This document shows, one piece after another, positions 61,369 through 64,000 of a stretch of DNA of 64,000 nucleotides. The translations under genes and the position numbers were made by a program. Within the stretch, counting starts at the first letter, position 1; every line of letters starts with the position of its first letter. Source of the stretch: Neurospora crassa OR74A. Taxonomy: Eukaryota > Ascomycota > Sordariomycetes > Sordariales > Sordariaceae. The notes under the pieces were generated by a model that saw only the letters and a list, made by a program, of their open reading frames with translations, was not told where the DNA came from and searched no databases. Where the stretch lies: positions 3,906,001 to 3,970,000 of the forward strand of contig NC_026505.1 of the NCBI RefSeq assembly GCF_000182925.2, read 5' to 3'.

Positions 61369-62204
61369 ATCTTATCTAATTGATGGTTTACAGGCGGAAT
61401 ACTTTGGACCTATATATCAATTTCCTGACATAGGCTAGCTGCGATCATGAACAAAGGGCATGGCCTGGTGAGTGGATAGATGATGATGGCTTCATCTGTG
61501 AGAGAATAGATCGTGCAAATTTTCTCGGCTACCGTCGTGAGTTGAACGACTAGGAGCGGATGTGTCTAGTCGACAGCTAGCACTCGCCGCACGCTTGGTG
61601 AAACGAGACTGGAAGCTATTTCTCTTGGAGCGTCTATCGTATTGACATGTTGGAGTGATATTGTGGTCACGGCCCGAAAAACAAAAAAAATTTAAAAATA
61701 AAGAAAAAGGGAGGAGGAGGGGGCAACTGCAAGTAAGACGTCTTGTGGTGCTGGTTGGCGAGCAGAGAGGAAAGCGGTTCCGAGGGAAAATACTCTGGCC
61801 TCTTGGGCTCCTAGGCGATATCCATGCTCAGCTCAACCACGCCTAAAGCAGCACTAGCATATGTCTTTGTCAACTTCGGAATGCACCTACTTGTGATCCC
61901 CAGAGAATGCACAAGGATGAATGACGTTACATTGAGAGGGAAAGATCAAGCCTCTGCGGGTATACACCACTGATTGAAACTAGACTTATAATATACCTCA
62001 ACCATCCAACGCTGAATGTTCATTGTGTATGCCATCTACATCGATATGTATCTAACCAAATCATTTAAATTCATGTCGTCATAATCCTTTTTCCATCAGA
62101 AGCAAACGCTCAGACGTTTACTCTTTGGTATCCTCCGCTTAATGTTTCACCTTGTGGTGTGAAACCGCCCACACAGCAACAGACACGCTACTAACTGATC
62201 AAGC
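61369..62204. other. intergenic region between the MFS gene and tRNA-Asn
   Basis: This stretch holds the 3' side of the transporter gene and the upstream region of the tRNA gene. An A-rich and purine-rich run lies at 61676-61722. No gene is visible. Confidence 0.5.
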
Positions 62205-64000
62205 TCAAGTCTTCGTGTTCAACGCGTTATCCATACTCTCCCTCCACTTAGCCGCGTTCCTCTTCAACAGCCAAATTGCCAGGTTGCCAGTAACCCACGC
62301 AAACAACCCGATCATGGTGCACAACCACCCAATCCCCATGGCGTTGATGAGCGGCTGAGCGACGATTGTGCCCACGCACGAGAAAATATTTCTCACAAAG
62401 TTGTTCACGGCCACACCGCTGCTGCTCCGGTGCGGCATGAATTCGGTCAACATGGTCGTGACGGCACCAAAGACGAGCATGGACCCGCACCCGAAGAAGA
62501 AGTTGGCAACACAGGGCACGATCCAATAGACACCGTGCTGCGCCGTCCAACCGAACCAAACCATGGCGGCGGGATACATACTGGCAGCTAACCAGATGTT
62601 CTCACGCATGCGGTCCTCGGGCAGGAAGATGGGGTTGCCATCAGCATCGTAGCGGCCAGCATTGCGGGCTTCACGCATCATAATCTTGTCGGTCCATCGT
62701 CCACCGAAAAGTGAGGCAACAATGTAGCCGAGAGAAGATGGCAAATACAAGAGGCCGACGATAATGGTGGAGTAACCGTAGGGTGCTGAATGGAAGGTTG
62801 TCTGAATAGAGATATTGAGGATGAAGAGAGCACCGAACGCTATGGCGGCAGAGTAAACAGACACCAGAACTGGGGGATATCGCAGGTAAAGGAGTACCTC
62901 GAGAGGTTCGATGATGAAGCGCCTAGTGATAGCGCCAACGCGTTTAGAGTGTTCGGCGACAGACTGGCGTGTCGAGACACGCTTGAGCTCGTTGTTCTCA
63001 GCGGGCGGCGGTGGAAGGGGCTTGCGCTTGGTGAGCGTCTCGGGTAGGGCGAAGATGATCAGGATCAAAGTGCAGCTGCCGTAGATGGCGAGGAACCACA
63101 TGGTTGATCGCCACCCGAACCCCTGGGAAAGTGCTCCGCCGATGATGGGGGACAACAGAGGGCCGATTAGGGGGCCGAGATAGAAGATTCCCATGGCTCG
63201 TCCGCGCTCTGCTGGCTTCCAAATGTCGGCGATAGTGCCAGCGCCGACGGCTTGTACCTGATGGGGTTTATGGATCAGTCTTCATTTTCGCGTGGTTTGA
63301 AGTGAATGGTACGCACGGATGCTGATGCTCCTCCAGCAAGAAGGCGCATTATCACAAGCATGGCAGTATTTACGCTGACAGCACTCAGGACCGAAAAGAC
63401 AACAAACAACGTGAAAGAGGCAATGTAAATCGTCCGTCGGCCTAACGTTTCCGAGAATGATGACCACCAGAGGGGAAATATTGACATAGCTAGCATGTAC
63501 AAGGCAACGGCCAAGTTGGTGATAGTTGGCGATGTATGTAGGTCATCAGCCATCAGTTCAAGAGCAGCTGTTGTATTAAATGTCAGTCTCTTGACGCCAC
63601 AAAGCCAAGTTCACTCAATGTGCTTATTGCTTACGAAGAAAGATGCCACTGCCAAAAGGGGCGCCAGCAGCTGCGAGGGCAACTATGGTCGTGATCATCC
63701 ATTTTGTCTTGTTCTTGTACTCAACAGGACGCTCAACCTCGGGAATGAAAGCGAAGCTAGCCAAGAGCCCCCTACGATCCGCCCTTGCGACAACACAAGC
63801 CGTATGGACCCGGGACGAAGAAAGAGTGCGATAGGGCTGAGACAAGGCGGAGTCGCCACCAGGATGAGGCTTGTCCTGTTCTGGCCCTGGTTCATGATCG
63901 GAGCTGTCGACAACTTCAGGTCCGTCGGTATCAGAACTTGAAGAAGTCACTTGCTCCTTCACGCCCTTCTTCTCTTCCACTCCTCCGGTGAGGGTTTCCT
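62205..64000 (-). CDS. MFS transporter, DHA1 drug:H+ antiporter type (5' partial)
   Basis: The product is a plasma- or vacuolar-membrane major facilitator, most like the 12-helix DHA1 family that exports drugs, polyamines or organic acids. The exons in view are at least 64000-63635, then 63567-63317 and 63257-62205. They join in phase and give 555 residues; the frame stays open at the right edge, so the start codon lies outside. A cytosolic Ser/Pro-rich tail precedes helix 1 (KWMITTIVALAAAGAP). A motif-A variant, FSETLGRRTIYI, follows helix 2. The antiporter motif is GPLIGPLLSPIIGGALSQGF, after ERGRAMGIFY. A long basic central loop contains TRRFIIEPLEVL, with six further helices after it. The substrate cannot be read from sequence. 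No biosynthetic cluster genes are visible nearby. Confidence 0.85.

Noticed and set aside
27286-64000. A secondary-metabolite or catabolic gene cluster including IDO and the MFS transporter
   Set aside because: The genes between them are housekeeping genes and the two are 31 kb apart; nothing suggests co-function.

Overview
The window looks like nuclear DNA from a filamentous ascomycete, most likely a Sordariomycete of the Neurospora/Sordaria kind. Four things support this: short GT-AG introns with CTAAC/CTGAC-type branch sites, C-rich third codon positions, recurrent CCTACCTAGGTAGG-like motifs between genes, and a long block with the signature of repeat-induced point mutation (RIP). The species assignment is inference.

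Layout. Positions 1-1,140 are ordinary, roughly balanced DNA with no gene I can support. About 1,300-25,640 is one AT-rich block in which CpA and TpG have almost vanished while CpG survives. It holds tandem arrays (88 bp, about 95 bp, 241 bp and 60 bp units), an inverted G-rich repeat, a 100-N assembly gap at 7,077-7,176 and many copies of a near-perfect palindrome of the form TTCGCTCTAATTAGAGCGAA. Its right part (about 23,150-25,640) is less damaged. There a promoter-like stretch and long reading frames broken only by TAA/TAG can still be read, which suggests a decayed mobile-element gene. 

From 27,286 to the right edge lies an ordinary gene-rich arm. In order: SAM35-type mitochondrial outer-membrane assembly factor (+), indoleamine 2,3-dioxygenase (+), a modular cysteine-rich GPI-type surface protein (-), MRM1-type mitochondrial rRNA 2'-O-methyltransferase (-), a PHD/CHD-type SNF2 chromatin remodeller (+), a CCCH zinc-finger protein (+), COP9 signalosome subunit 3 (+), a RanBP9/GID1-type SPRY-LisH-CTLH-CRA protein (-), the INO80 subunit Ies4 (-), tRNA-Asn(GTT) (-), and an MFS transporter of the DHA1 type (-) whose 5' end lies beyond the right edge.

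These genes are not a functional cluster. They are housekeeping and regulatory genes: mitochondrial biogenesis (SAM35, MRM1), chromatin (the remodeller, IES4), ubiquitin-related control (CSN3, GID1), tryptophan catabolism (IDO) and the cell surface (the Cys-rich protein, the MFS transporter). Exon models were built by hand from splice signals and phase matching. The one unresolved model is the C-terminus of the remodeller, where the coding frame changes without a clear intron. The most unusual material is the palindrome-rich RIP block and its decayed reading frames.
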